DNA of 64,000 bases from JALOBO01 sp023228225 (lineage in GTDB: Bacteria; Bacillota; Clostridia; Christensenellales; UBA1242). Below the pieces are notes generated by a model, which was not told where the DNA came from, searched no databases, and was given only the letters and a program-made list of their open reading frames with translations. Positions 18,270 to 28,500 of the stretch are shown here, in pieces (within the stretch, counting starts at the first letter, position 1; every line of letters starts with the position of its first letter). The DNA is taken from NCBI GenBank assembly GCA_041663585.1, contig JBAYMN010000002.1:35674-99673 (forward strand). Direction: 5' to 3'. Both the position numbers and the translations under genes were made by a program.

Positions 18270-18349
18270 GTTAACTACAAAATCGTTTGACAATAAGGGT
18301 AAATTGTTATAAATTTATAGTGTTAGACTAATATAAAAAGGATAATAAA

Positions 18350-18928
18350 ATGAGAAAAATCATAGCAATAGTTTCAATAGTTTTAGTTGTAATACTGGCC
18401 ACACTCGTTACATTAAGTTTGGTTATTAAAAAAGATTACTCAACTTCAATAGATTTAGCAAATCCAGATGTGATTACAGTTTATAAAAATGGTGCAAATC
18501 TTAGTTTTTATGAAGATGTTACTCCAAATGAATATAGCGAAATAATAGAAATGATTAATGTTTCTTCATCTGCTTCCTATATGAATGCTTTTATAAAAGG
18601 CACAATGCTGTATGAAAGCAAAATAGAGACTGTTTCAACCTCAACTCTTAATTTAACAGCATCGGATAAAATTTATATTGAATATAAATATTACGCATTA
18701 AAATCATTAGTGTTTAATGGTGAGGCTTATGTTAATACTTTAACTGATGTTGAAGCCATTTATTACTCGGTTGTGTTTGAAATTACTGACACTGATTCAA
18801 TGGCTGTTACTGATATTTATTTTTCAGACTCAGAAACAACAACTTTTTATAAAAAATACAAACTTACAACACGCATGAACACGGCTGAGTTATACAATTA
18901 TATTGATGAGATGTATGTACCTGCTTAA
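18350..18928 (+). CDS. Small membrane-anchored protein, unknown
   Basis: A 192-residue protein with a basic start (MRKI) and one hydrophobic helix at about 4-26, without a lipobox cysteine. The remainder is Thr/Ser/Tyr-rich, probably beta-structured and outside the membrane. No family recognised. AAAAAGGA precedes the ATG. It lies 80 bp after ftsH and may be cotranscribed; a strong terminator follows. Confidence 0.65.
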   Translation: MRKIIAIVSIVLVVILATLVTLSLVIKKDYSTSIDLANPDVITVYKNGANLSFYEDVTPNEYSEIIEMINVSSSASYMNAFIKGTMLYESKIETVSTSTLNLTASDKIYIEYKYYALKSLVFNGEAYVNTLTDVEAIYYSVVFEITDTDSMAVTDIYFSDSETTTFYKKYKLTTRMNTAELYNYIDEMYVPA

Positions 18929-18961
18929 TTTTAAACCAACAAATTTTTTTAAAAACACTCT

Positions 18962-18991
18962 AAACAAGCACTCTATTTAGAGTGCTTGTTT
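18962..18991. terminator. Bidirectional terminator
   Basis: AAACAAGCACTCT (18962-18974) and AGAGTGCTTGTTT (18979-18991) form a perfect 13-bp stem with a 4-base loop, between two convergent genes. Confidence 0.85.
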
Positions 18992-19011
18992 ATGTATAAT
19001 ATATAAAACTA

Positions 19012-20106
19012 TTAAACATTAAATTTAAATAATACAACATCATTATTTTGCATAATATAGTCCTTACCTTCACTGCGCACCCAGCCCTTTTCTTTGGCTT
19101 TCGTGTACGAGCCTGCTTCAATTAGTTGGTCAAATGAAACAATATCGGCTTTAATAAAACCGCGTTCAAAATCGCTATGTATTTTGCCGGCTGCCTGGGG
19201 CGCTTTTGTACCTATATTTATAGTCCACGCGCGCACTTCTTTTTCACCAGCGGTAAGATAACTTTGCAATCCTAATAATTTATAACTTGCAATTACTAAT
19301 TTGTCAAGACCGCTTTGACTGATGCCAAGTTCTTTTAAATACTCCTGCCTATCTTCTTTATTTAGTGCCAGTATTTCTTCTTCAAGTTTTGCACAAATTG
19401 TTATGACTTCTGCATGCTCTTTTTCTGCATATTCCTTTACTTGATTAATATATTCAACATTTGTTGATAATGTTGCATTACATTCGGAAATATTAGCAAC
19501 ATAAATTACAGGTTTGTATGTTAATAAAAAAAACTTTTCAACAATTTCTTTTTCTTCTTTTGTAAAATTAATTGAGCGCACGGGCAATTCTTGCTCTAAA
19601 ATAATCATAATCTTCTTCATAAGTTCGTATGTGGCAATTGCTTCTTTATCAAGTGTACGCGCCTCTTTTGCCAACCTATCAATTTGCTTGTTTGCACTTT
19701 CTAGGTCAGATAAAATCAACTCCAAATTAACGGTTTTTATATCTCTAATTGGGTCAACTGAGCCTTCTATATGAATAATATCTTTATTATTAAAGCAACG
19801 TACAACATGTAGTATTGCGTCTACCTCGCGTATATGACTTAAAAATTTATTGCCAAGTCCTTCACCCTTTGAAGCACCGCGTACAAGCCCTGCTATATCA
19901 ACAAATTCTATATATGCGTGCGTGATTTTTTTAGTATTATATAATTTTCCGAGCACATCAAGACGCATATCAGGGACATCTACTACCCCCACATTAGGTT
20001 CTATGGTACAAAATGGGTAATTAGCCACTTGCGCACCTGCTTCGGTTAAAGCGTTAAAAAGTGTGCTTTTACCTACATTAGGCAATCCTACAACTCCAAG
20101 TTTCAT
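19012..20106 (-). CDS. ychF: OBG-type ribosome-associated ATPase YchF
   Basis: A 364-residue P-loop protein with GLPNVGKSTLFNAL at 7-20, the NYPFCTIEPNVG switch stretch and DIAGLVRGASKGEGLGN. A coiled-coil insertion (about 130-200) and a C-terminal TGS domain (about 280-364, AWTINIGTKAPQAAGKIHSDFE) complete the architecture. YchF prefers ATP and binds the large ribosomal subunit. Normal length. A single-gene unit convergent with the anchored protein gene. Confidence 0.96.
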   Translation of the reverse strand: MKLGVVGLPNVGKSTLFNALTEAGAQVANYPFCTIEPNVGVVDVPDMRLDVLGKLYNTKKITHAYIEFVDIAGLVRGASKGEGLGNKFLSHIREVDAILHVVRCFNNKDIIHIEGSVDPIRDIKTVNLELILSDLESANKQIDRLAKEARTLDKEAIATYELMKKIMIILEQELPVRSINFTKEEKEIVEKFFLLTYKPVIYVANISECNATLSTNVEYINQVKEYAEKEHAEVITICAKLEEEILALNKEDRQEYLKELGISQSGLDKLVIASYKLLGLQSYLTAGEKEVRAWTINIGTKAPQAAGKIHSDFERGFIKADIVSFDQLIEAGSYTKAKEKGWVRSEGKDYIMQNNDVVLFKFNV

Positions 20107-20222
20107 AGTACTCCTCCGTAAAATTTATTATACAACACAATTTAAAAAAAATAAAGCACAAAGGTTATAATTATATTTTAAAAGTACTAAAATATATTGT
20201 ATTCAAATTTGGGAGAATTAAC

Positions 20223-21053
20223 GTGAATATATTTAGTTCAATCATTATGGGCGTTGTACAAGGATTGACAGAGTTTTTGCCTGTATCAAGTAGTGGACAC
20301 CTTGTAATACTTGAAAAAATATTTAAAATAACAGAAAATCAAATATTTATAAATGTTGCACTGCACATTGCAACGCTATTTGCCGTAATAATTGTTTTTA
20401 GAAAAGATATTATTAGCCTTATAAGAAAACCGTTTTGTCATACAAATTTAATGCTTGCACTTTCCGTTATTCCAACAGTAATGGTTGTACTTTTATTAAA
20501 AGGGGTATTGGAAAATTCATTTACGGCATATCCAACAATAGGATTTATAGTTACAGCAATAATTCTTGCTACTTGTCAAATGTTAACTAAAAAAGAAAAA
20601 AATAACAACCCGCCATCTAAAAACATTAATATCAAAAACACGGAACAATCGACATATTATAATTTATCTGTAACAGCAAAAACTGCTTTAATTACAGGTC
20701 TAGTGCAAGGCGGGTCGGTTTTTCCGGGGATATCTCGTAGTGGAAGTACGATTTGCGCCCTGTTATTTTGCGGTGTAAAACGAGAAAATACAGTTAAGTT
20801 CTCATTTATTATGAGTATTCCAATTATATTTGCTTCAATGGTTTATGAATTATTTAAACTACAAGATACTGCCTTTTCGATTAATTGGTTAAATATAGCA
20901 GTTGGATTTATTTTTGCATTAGGCTTTGGAATTTTGGCAATAAAAATAATGTTAAAGATTGTAAAACAAGCAAACTATATATGTTTTTCTGTGTATTTAA
21001 TACTTCTTTCAATTTTTTTACTATTAAATGAATATTCACTGTTTTGGTTTTAA
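20223..21053 (+). CDS. uppP: Undecaprenyl-diphosphate phosphatase UppP (BacA family)
   Basis: A 276-residue polytopic membrane enzyme that recycles the undecaprenyl carrier used in cell-wall synthesis; overproduction gives bacitracin resistance. The catalytic motif GLTEFLPVSSSGHL lies near 14-27 and the second motif PGISRSGSTI near 177-186. A GTG start is preceded by GGGAGAA. About eight hydrophobic segments are visible. A soluble loop near 120-145 (KKEKNNNPPSKN) is longer than in E. coli. Confidence 0.95.
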   Translation: MNIFSSIIMGVVQGLTEFLPVSSSGHLVILEKIFKITENQIFINVALHIATLFAVIIVFRKDIISLIRKPFCHTNLMLALSVIPTVMVVLLLKGVLENSFTAYPTIGFIVTAIILATCQMLTKKEKNNNPPSKNINIKNTEQSTYYNLSVTAKTALITGLVQGGSVFPGISRSGSTICALLFCGVKRENTVKFSFIMSIPIIFASMVYELFKLQDTAFSINWLNIAVGFIFALGFGILAIKIMLKIVKQANYICFSVYLILLSIFLLLNEYSLFWF

Positions 21054-21137
21054 AATATTATATTTTTCCAATCTGTTTTAATACGCGGTTTTTGTTTTTA
21101 ATTAACAGCAAACTATAAAGATTCATATTATGTGATA

Positions 21138-21160
21138 GGACATATATATGTCCATTTTAT
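21138..21160 (+). terminator. Palindromic hairpin, possible uppP terminator
   Basis: GGACATATATATGTCC (21138-21153) is a perfect palindrome followed by ATTTTAT. It lies only about 20 bp before the next gene's ribosome-binding site, so an operator is an alternative. Confidence 0.35.
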
Positions 21161-21180
21161 AAATAAAAGAGGTACAAAAA

Positions 21181-21546
21181 ATGAGTTACGAAAATGATTG
21201 TTCTTGTAATTACAAACCGTTTATTAAAAAATATATGGTTTGCGTAAAAGAGTGTAGACCACTATGCGAGCGTAAGCCTGCATGTCCGCCAGTAAAAGAG
21301 TGTGAGCCGTGCAGAAGACCATGCTGTCCAGTTAGACCGCCATGTTGTTGCCCGTGCGAAGAAAGACATGAGCACAGACATTCATGCTGTTGTGAGGAAC
21401 AAAGTAGAGGACATAGCGAAAACAGTAATAGCTATGACGAAGAAAATGGCAGAGGCGGTAGTAACAATTCAGCCCCAGAATTTGCAGTTTGGCAACCAAA
21501 CAATGGCGTAAATATTGGTGGAGAAAATATTGAAACTGGATATTAA
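21181..21546 (+). CDS. Cysteine-rich protein, possible spore coat or surface component
   Basis: A 121-residue protein with about 21 cysteines, most between residues 7 and 72, in clusters such as CCPVRPPCCCPCEE and HSCCCEE, mixed with Arg, Pro, His and Glu. The C-terminal 45 residues are Gly/Ser/Asn-rich. No signal peptide or membrane helix. The composition suits a disulphide- or metal-crosslinked protein such as spore-coat proteins, but no family is recognised. AGAGGT precedes the start, and 14 bp after its stop comes a collagen-like gene, so the two are probably an operon. Confidence 0.7.
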   Translation: MSYENDCSCNYKPFIKKYMVCVKECRPLCERKPACPPVKECEPCRRPCCPVRPPCCCPCEERHEHRHSCCCEEQSRGHSENSNSYDEENGRGGSNNSAPEFAVWQPNNGVNIGGENIETGY

Positions 21547-21560
21547 TAAAGGAGAAAAAT

Positions 21561-22118
21561 ATGTACGATAATAATTGGTGGGGAAACTGCTGTTGCATAG
21601 GGCCAAGAGGCTTTCCCGGCCCGCAAGGGCCAGTTGGTCCACAGGGACCTACTGGTGCTACTGGTGCAACCGGTCCACAAGGACCAGTAGGGCCTGCGGG
21701 CACGACGTTAAGTTCGTATGCGTATATTTATAATAATACAACTCAAACGGTAGCCGTAGGAACAGATGTAACATTTAGCACTAATGGTAGAATTGTGGGT
21801 TCAATTACTCATGTAGCGGGCGCATCTACTATTGTTGTTAATGAAACAGGGGATTATGATATAACCTATACCGTTACAACTGCCTTAGAAGGCACAGGAC
21901 AGTTTAGTTTATTTTTAAACGGCATAGTAGTAACGGGCACAAGATTTGGAACCGTTGGTGATGAAGTTGTAGGTAGTGTAATAATTAGAATCACAACAGG
22001 TGATACACTTACACTAAGAAATGATTTAACTTTGGTCCCGATAGTTTTAGCAACGACCACAGGCGGCACGCTCCAAGTTGAAAACGCATCTATTACTTTA
22101 AAAAGAATAGGTGCTTAA
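21561..22118 (+). CDS. Collagen-like protein with BclA-like C-terminal domain
   Basis: A 185-residue protein. A short Trp/Cys-rich start (NNWWGNCCCIG) is followed by 12 G-x-y triplets at about 14-49 (GPRGFPGPQGPVGPQ and so on). The remaining roughly 135-residue beta-rich domain resembles the trimeric, TNF-like C-terminal domain of exosporium glycoprotein BclA and related proteins. Such proteins form hair-like fibres on spores or cells. There is no signal peptide or cell-wall anchor, as for exosporium proteins built in the mother cell. The CCC near the start could crosslink to the Cys-rich neighbour. Confidence 0.82.
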   Translation: MYDNNWWGNCCCIGPRGFPGPQGPVGPQGPTGATGATGPQGPVGPAGTTLSSYAYIYNNTTQTVAVGTDVTFSTNGRIVGSITHVAGASTIVVNETGDYDITYTVTTALEGTGQFSLFLNGIVVTGTRFGTVGDEVVGSVIIRITTGDTLTLRNDLTLVPIVLATTTGGTLQVENASITLKRIGA

Positions 22119-22135
22119 TATACAAACTATTGAAA

Positions 22136-22165
22136 AGTATCCACATTTTATGTGGATACTACATA
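22136..22165. terminator. Hairpin between convergent genes
   Basis: AGTATCCACAT (22136-22146) and ATGTGGATACT (22150-22160) form a perfect 11-bp stem with a TTT loop. On the minus strand it is followed by TTTTC, so it best suits the glycosyltransferase gene, but it may serve both. Confidence 0.65.
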
Positions 22166-22174
22166 AGAAACTAA

Positions 22175-23347
22175 TTATTTATGTTTTGCAACAATTTCCG
22201 AATAATAACTTTCAACATTTTTAATTACATCAGTCCAATTAATATATAAGTCTTTGTTTGCTTGTTTTCCTACTGATTTTAGTAAAGAGCGATCATTTAT
22301 TATTTGCATAATTTTATTTGCAAATTTTTCTTTTTTAAATTCCGCCGTAAATCCGTTCACATCATCTTTAACAAAACATGCCGCTGCTGAATTTTTGATT
22401 AAAATAGCCGGCGTATTAAATGCCGCTGCCTCTATTTGTACGAGTGGAGAAGATGTATCATATAGCGATGGAAATATCATTAAATCAGAACGCGTATAAA
22501 GTGCGGCAAGTTTATTTCGGTCTTCAAGCATTCCCGTTAGAATAATATTTTCACTTAAATTTAATTCGTTTATATATTCTTTTAAAATATTTTCATCGGC
22601 GCCACTACCAACATACAGCATTTTAAAATTTAAACCTTTATCTTTTAATATTTTTAGTACATCGGCTATAAATAGTATGTTTTTTAGTAGCACAAGCCTG
22701 CCGACAAATATAAATATCGGTTCATATCCGCTCAAATTGTATTCAGTTTCAATATTTTTTAGTTCAAGATTAATATTTTTACTTGAATCTAGTTCGGTGG
22801 CATTTGGCACTATTCGTACAGGTCCGTGATACCCGTAACTACGCAATATTTTGCGAGTAGTTTCGCCCATAATCCAAGTTTCACAAGTTTTTTTGTAAAC
22901 CTGCATTGCGTTTTGAAGTAATAACCAAGTAATTAGTTTAGATTTGGTTGCTTTATAAAAATCTTGTTTGTATTGACTGTGTAGTGTTGCTATGCAAGGA
23001 ATATGTTTTTTACTAGCAAGTTTAACTGCAAATTTGCCAAGCGAAAAAGGCGAATGTACATGAATTAAATCAAAATTTATTGAATGCACTTTATTCACAA
23101 ACTCTAAATCTGTAATGGGGCCACCCCAATCGACATTAATTTTTTTAAGTGGAATACTGTTGCATCTTAAAACCTCATATGGGAAATTATCAATATAGCC
23201 ATTATTTTTTGGTGCTAAAACAAAAACTTTATGCCCAAGGTCTGTAAGATGCCGAGCATATCTGTCAACGACCATTACGACCCCATCTATGTGAGGATAA
23301 AAATTGTCTACAAACAATCCTATTGTTAATGAGGATTTGAGTTCCAT
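22175..23347 (-). CDS. Glycosyltransferase family 4
   Basis: A 390-residue GT-B enzyme. The N-terminal domain begins TIGLFVDNFYPHIDGVV, typical of diacylglycerol glucosyl- or mannosyltransferases of GT4. The C-terminal domain has FIFVGRLVLLKNI (donor lobe) and an E-x7-E-like end in FPSLYDTSSPLVQIEAAAF. It probably makes a membrane glycolipid or lipoteichoic-acid anchor, by inference from relatives. I chose the ATG at 23347 because GAAGGTG lies 6 nt upstream; the frame stays open to 23389 without a ribosome-binding site. A single gene. Confidence 0.85.
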   Translation of the reverse strand: MELKSSLTIGLFVDNFYPHIDGVVMVVDRYARHLTDLGHKVFVLAPKNNGYIDNFPYEVLRCNSIPLKKINVDWGGPITDLEFVNKVHSINFDLIHVHSPFSLGKFAVKLASKKHIPCIATLHSQYKQDFYKATKSKLITWLLLQNAMQVYKKTCETWIMGETTRKILRSYGYHGPVRIVPNATELDSSKNINLELKNIETEYNLSGYEPIFIFVGRLVLLKNILFIADVLKILKDKGLNFKMLYVGSGADENILKEYINELNLSENIILTGMLEDRNKLAALYTRSDLMIFPSLYDTSSPLVQIEAAAFNTPAILIKNSAAACFVKDDVNGFTAEFKKEKFANKIMQIINDRSLLKSVGKQANKDLYINWTDVIKNVESYYSEIVAKHK

Positions 23348-23468
23348 AAGCACCTTCTTATGCTTTATAAGTATTGGCATAATTTTCAAATTTAGTATAA
23401 ATAAATTAAATTTAAAAGTTTAAACAAAATTTAAAGAATTTTGGCGAAAAATGTTTTATTATATATGG

Positions 23469-24137
23469 CTACATATGAAGGCGTTTTTGAATTTCATTTT
23501 TAAGTGGTTTAGACCAAAACAAAAACAGTCCTAATATTATTAAAGCAGAACATAGCGCATTTATTAGTGCTGGCCAAACAACAACAATCAATTTTGTATA
23601 GTAAAAAACAATAGGTGCAAAACCTAAAATTGCAATAGATAACAAATAAAATAAATATTCGCGCCATTCAATGCGTTTTATTAATACAATTAACCCGATA
23701 GCAAACGAGCATGCGACTAATAAAAATGGAGTAGCATATTCAATTACCCATTTAAAGTCATTTAATACAATGCCAATCAAACATAATAAAAGTATTAATA
23801 TCGTTGTTAAAACTAGTATTTTAAAAGCAGTATTTGTTTTAGATAATATTCCAAGTCTAATAATAAACCACGCATAAAGCACAGAAATAATGGGTATTAT
23901 GCACCAGAAAACGCCATTATAAAGTACCAGATTTACTATTAGCAAAGATATAATTACAAAAAGCATGCTGAATAGCAATATTTTTTTATTTAAATTTTCA
24001 ATTTTGCGCACAGGCATAATATTTTCGGGAAAAGGATCGGGTAAACTATCAGATTCCCCTTTTAGTGTTTGATTACATAACGGACAATAAGATTTTGTTG
24101 TATTAACATTTATTTTACATATATTACAAAATTTCAT
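23469..24137 (-). CDS. Zinc-ribbon membrane protein, DUF6320-like
   Basis: A 222-residue protein. Residues 1-25 form a zinc ribbon (FCNICKINVN... SYCPLCNQTL), and residues 50-205 hold about six hydrophobic helices. This layout matches the DUF6320 proteins common in Firmicutes; function unknown. The gene overlaps the end of the upstream acyltransferase-like gene by 14 bp, so the two are translationally coupled and probably work together. Confidence 0.7.
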   Translation of the reverse strand: MKFCNICKINVNTTKSYCPLCNQTLKGESDSLPDPFPENIMPVRKIENLNKKILLFSMLFVIISLLIVNLVLYNGVFWCIIPIISVLYAWFIIRLGILSKTNTAFKILVLTTILILLLCLIGIVLNDFKWVIEYATPFLLVACSFAIGLIVLIKRIEWREYLFYLLSIAILGFAPIVFYYTKLIVVVWPALINALCSALIILGLFLFWSKPLKNEIQKRLHM

Positions 24138-25422
24138 TTTGTTGCTCCATATAATTACTCTCTATGGTAATATTTAAATTATTTGTCGTTAAAAACCTAA
24201 AACATTCTCGCTCAATATCTTTTTCAGCAATAAACCGAGAAAATGTTATATTAAACTCATCTAAATACGAACACGCCATACAGTTGAGCAAACTCGTTTT
24301 AGAAGCGCCCAAAGCACACTGTATGCTCTTAATATATGGCTGAACCGACTCGGGAAAACTAATTACTCCTAAATTTGAAAATTGAACAGTATTTAAACGA
24401 TTTCCTATAAAATGGTATGCCAGCTTAATAATTAAGTTTTTTAGCACAAGTGGACAAATTCGTAAAAAAAAGTTTTTCTCAAAATACACATAACTATTTG
24501 CATATTTTGAATAAGCCGCCGTATTTATTTGTTCAGTTAGTTGATTTTTAACAGTTTGTAATATTTCTTCAAATGTAATATTTTCGCGATTTAGTTGCAT
24601 ACCTACTTTAATAAATCCTGCAAAATTACGGAGTGTTAAGGAAAACATTCGTATTCTTAAATTTACTGGAACTAAAACTTTTACTGGACGAGTGCTTTCT
24701 TTTATAAAAGTTCTGCCTTTAATTTGCGTTTGATATATGCTATATATAATAACAGCGGTTAAATATGCCGTTATAGTAGCATTATTGGTTTTGGCTAAAT
24801 CGTGTAACTGTGATGTTTTAAGCCAGCCTAAAATTGCCCCAGTTCCGCCAAAATTTAACGGTTCGCCTTTAATTTGAAAAGCGAGTCGTTCTTTTTCAGT
24901 TTTTCTGTTGGATTTATTGTAATATTTTAAATAACTATCCTCTAATTCCGCGCCTGTGGGTACGCTTTGTTCGGTAATAATTAAATTATCAGGAGTTAAC
25001 TGATACCCTTTTAAATTTAAATATTTGTAAACGATAGATTTTAAAAATGTAATTGCGCCTGTTCCATCAGTAAGTGAGTGAAATATATGCAGAGTAATAG
25101 TATTGTTTCGATATAAAACTTCAAACAAATAATCATTGTTATTTCTAATATGTCCGCAAAAATCATCTGTTGCGGGTTTTATAATAAACGGTTTATAATT
25201 ATAATTTAAATAATACCAAAACAAGCCTTTTTTAAGTTTTACTCTAAACATTGGAAAACGCGGTAGTAATTTATTTATAGCATCTTGCAAAAGTTTTGGG
25301 ATAACTGGTTCATACAAATTAGCCGCTACTATAAAAGTACCGGAATTTGTTTTGCTGTAAACGACAGGATATATTTTTGCGGCATTGTCTAGTTTATACC
25401 AACGCGCATTTGCCTTTTGCAT
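24124..25422 (-). CDS. Acyltransferase with condensation-type HxxxDG motif
   Basis: A 432-residue soluble protein of the chloramphenicol-acetyltransferase/condensation superfamily, resembling bacterial alcohol acetyltransferase-like proteins. The catalytic motif is HSLTDGTG (about 133-140). A late PESVQPYIKSIQCALG stretch fits the second half of the two-lobed fold. I chose the ATG at 25422 (MQKANARWYKLDNAAKIYP, GGAGTG 7 nt upstream) over a longer frame to 25476. Substrate unknown; pairing with the overlapping DUF6320-like membrane gene suggests transfer to a lipid or surface glycan, an inference only. Confidence 0.72.
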   Translation of the reverse strand: MQKANARWYKLDNAAKIYPVVYSKTNSGTFIVAANLYEPVIPKLLQDAINKLLPRFPMFRVKLKKGLFWYYLNYNYKPFIIKPATDDFCGHIRNNNDYLFEVLYRNNTITLHIFHSLTDGTGAITFLKSIVYKYLNLKGYQLTPDNLIITEQSVPTGAELEDSYLKYYNKSNRKTEKERLAFQIKGEPLNFGGTGAILGWLKTSQLHDLAKTNNATITAYLTAVIIYSIYQTQIKGRTFIKESTRPVKVLVPVNLRIRMFSLTLRNFAGFIKVGMQLNRENITFEEILQTVKNQLTEQINTAAYSKYANSYVYFEKNFFLRICPLVLKNLIIKLAYHFIGNRLNTVQFSNLGVISFPESVQPYIKSIQCALGASKTSLLNCMACSYLDEFNITFSRFIAEKDIERECFRFLTTNNLNITIESNYMEQQNEIL

Positions 25423-25506
25423 TTTTACACTCCGTACAGATATCCCATAAGATTTTCCACTTATGGTTATTAACATTATTTTTTGATTCTATGCGGATAA
25501 TTATTC

Positions 25507-28500
25507 TTAATGTTTTTTGTTTTTTGAAAGTGACAACATTTTTTTTGATACTTTTAATACCATAAGTTTATTTATGTTTACAGATTTAACAATAGAAATA
25601 TTATTAATTGTTTCTTTTGTAATATTGTTGTTGGGCTTTAATTTAAAAGGTTTTGAAATTGATTTTGATTTCATATTTTTTCTTTTTTTAGTGTTTAAAG
25701 ATTTGATTGGTGTGACCCTTGTGGTTTTTGCAATATTAGATTTTATAGTACTAATTGGGCTAGTTATCACAGTTTGTGTGACTGCGGTGGCACTAATAGT
25801 TGTGGCTTCTTGTTTTATAACATTTACAGGTTTATTATCGGTAGTAATTGCTGTGGATTTAATACCAAAAACTGAACCAACGGGTTTTGTTATTTGATCA
25901 GTTTGTTTATTATTGGCAGTAGTTTCGGTTGGTTTTGAAACAGTATTTATTTTTGTATCAGTGCCAATTGATAATGACCCCTCATTTTCAAAAAAATTGT
26001 CGGGATTAAATTTTTCTGACATTTTCATTGAATTACGCTGTTTTTCTATTTTTTTACCATTTAATTTTTCCTGCTCATATAATTTTTCAGATTTTTTTAT
26101 TTTTACATTTTTTATAATAAACAAAGTAGCAAGAACAGTTAAAATAATAGAACCCAACACTATTAAAATAATCCATATTGTGTTGTTGACCACTTCTTCA
26201 AACATTATGCCATATGTGCCACTGGAACTTGCCAAAAACGATATATAGCCATCTTGTATTGTGCAGTCAACAAATTCAATAATACCGCCATCGGTTACAT
26301 ATATCACAGAATAATTTGTACTATTTGACTGATTTTCTGGTATGACTAATTTTACAGTTATATTTTCAAATTCATAATCGGTTCCGCTTTGTGTAAGATT
26401 AATATTATAAAGAGATAATAAATCTTTTTCGCTATTTCTAGACTTTACAATAGCAAAATCAGTTGTGTTTGAACCAATACTATCAACTTGTAGCATAACA
26501 TTGAATGGCAAATTATCTGCTTTAATTGTCGCGCCAGTTTCAGCATCTACTCTTTCGGTAGAAGTGCTTAAAGTCTGTATTGCAACAGTTAGTTTATTTA
26601 AATTAGTAATGGTTTCTTTTTTTGCCGGACTGTAATTATTGTATATATCGTATAGTTCTACAATATAGGCGCGGTCTTCCTCAGTAACTAAGGCTGGTAA
26701 TGCAGTTAAAACATCAATAAATTCATAGATTGTATATTCAGCAGTTTCTATAAATGTAATTTCTATTTCAAAAGTATGAATACGATTTAAATTATCTTCT
26801 AACACAACCGAAAAAATACCGTTTTCAGTTACGATAAATGAAGTTGCGTTGCTTTCTAACAACTGTGAACAAGCATTTTTTTGCACAATTAAATTATTAA
26901 GTCCACATTTTCCAACAGTATATTCAAATTGTATTTCGGCACTATGGACCCAATCCGTAGGGTTGCCGGATACATAAGAAATAGTGGGACTTATCGTATC
27001 TCGTTTTACAATAATTTGTGAAATATTATCTGTTCCAATAATTCCCGCTTTGCTAACAGCAAGAATTTGATAAATTCTTTCACAGTCTATTGTTATATCA
27101 ATTTTATTTTTTAGAGTTGCTAATCCGCCGGTAACATCTTCCCAACTAGAAAATTGTGCCAAATTTATATCTCTATAACGGTATCTGTATTTAGCAATAC
27201 CGGAAATAGAATCCGCATTTGAAAGCGTGATAGATATATCTTCTTTTGTGTAAGTATCGGCTGTATAAACTGTGCCACCTGCAAGCATATAAATAGTAGG
27301 AGCAAGTGGCTGAGCATTATCTATTATTATACCATTTGTACAAACCGAAGCACTTACCATGCCCGCACCACTAACGGCACGCAGGTAAATATTTCCTTTA
27401 AATTGCAGATAATTTTGCGTGCCAATTCTAATTGTTATTTGTTGTGCGAGCACCGTATATAATGTGGATAAATCCTCTACTGCAATATATGTGTAAGTTA
27501 TATCTGAAATATTTTGCGTGCTAGATTTTAAAGCGAACTCATAGCCTTTTATATCGCTTACCGGTTTAGCATTAGAATAAGAAAAATTAATTTTATTTGG
27601 AGCAGGTAGCGAGGAAAAAGTTAACGAATCTACATATACAATATTTGTGATTAAACTGCCATATGTATGATTTTCTGTGGAAGAATAGGGTACGATTATT
27701 TCAGGTGTCAAAACATTAGTTTCAGAATCAATGCAAATTGAAAAATTTAAAGTATCAGTACAAACATCACTACTATTTGTAAAGTATAAAACTATATTGT
27801 TTTCGCCTTGTATATTTATACTAAACAAACCGCCACTTGCGGTTAAGACATCGCCATTATTTGTAATAACAGCGATAGTAAAGTTTGTTGGAAAAATTGG
27901 AGTTAAAATAACTTGACTTAAATACCATTGAATATCATTGTGTATATCTCCCAGCCAACCCGATAAAGAATAGTTATCAGCGGATATAGGGTATAAGGAT
28001 ACTGAGAGTTCATATGTGTCACATATTGTATTATCTTCTTCCGCACTTGCGGTAACAATTATTATATCATCATTGTTGGCGTTTGCATTTACGGTCAAAA
28101 CTCCTTCTGCTGTAATATTTGCATTGCCGGTAACCAACCAAATTACATTTTTATTGAGAGCAGAAGAGGGCAATGCAGTTGCCGTAAATAATTGACTTTC
28201 ACTAGGCAGTAGTGTCAGTGGTAAATTTCTATCAAAAATTACAACCTCCGATACTAAACCATTTACTGCGGTAACTTGAAAGGAATCACTAATGGTATCA
28301 TTGCATTCCGATGTGGCTGTTATAGTAATTTTGGATAAATTAATAGCAAATGAAGGTATTGTAAGAATACCAGTAGTTGATATTATAGCACTGCCAGCAA
28401 CCGACCAAACTACATTTTTATTAGTAGCATTTTCAGGAAAAATTGTAGCACTAAATGTATAACTCCCCCCGCGTAATAACTCTGTTGATGTGGTATTGGA

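Noticed and set aside
21123..21149. Sigma-E-like promoter (TCATATT and CATATATAT) before the Cys-rich gene
   Set aside because: The 11-bp spacer is too short, and the -10 candidate lies inside a palindrome that explains it better.
21332..21703. Minus-strand open frame rich in GPxGP-like repeats
   Set aside because: It is the mirror of the collagen-like repeats, which read similarly on both strands; the plus strand has the ribosome-binding sites and the correct domain order.
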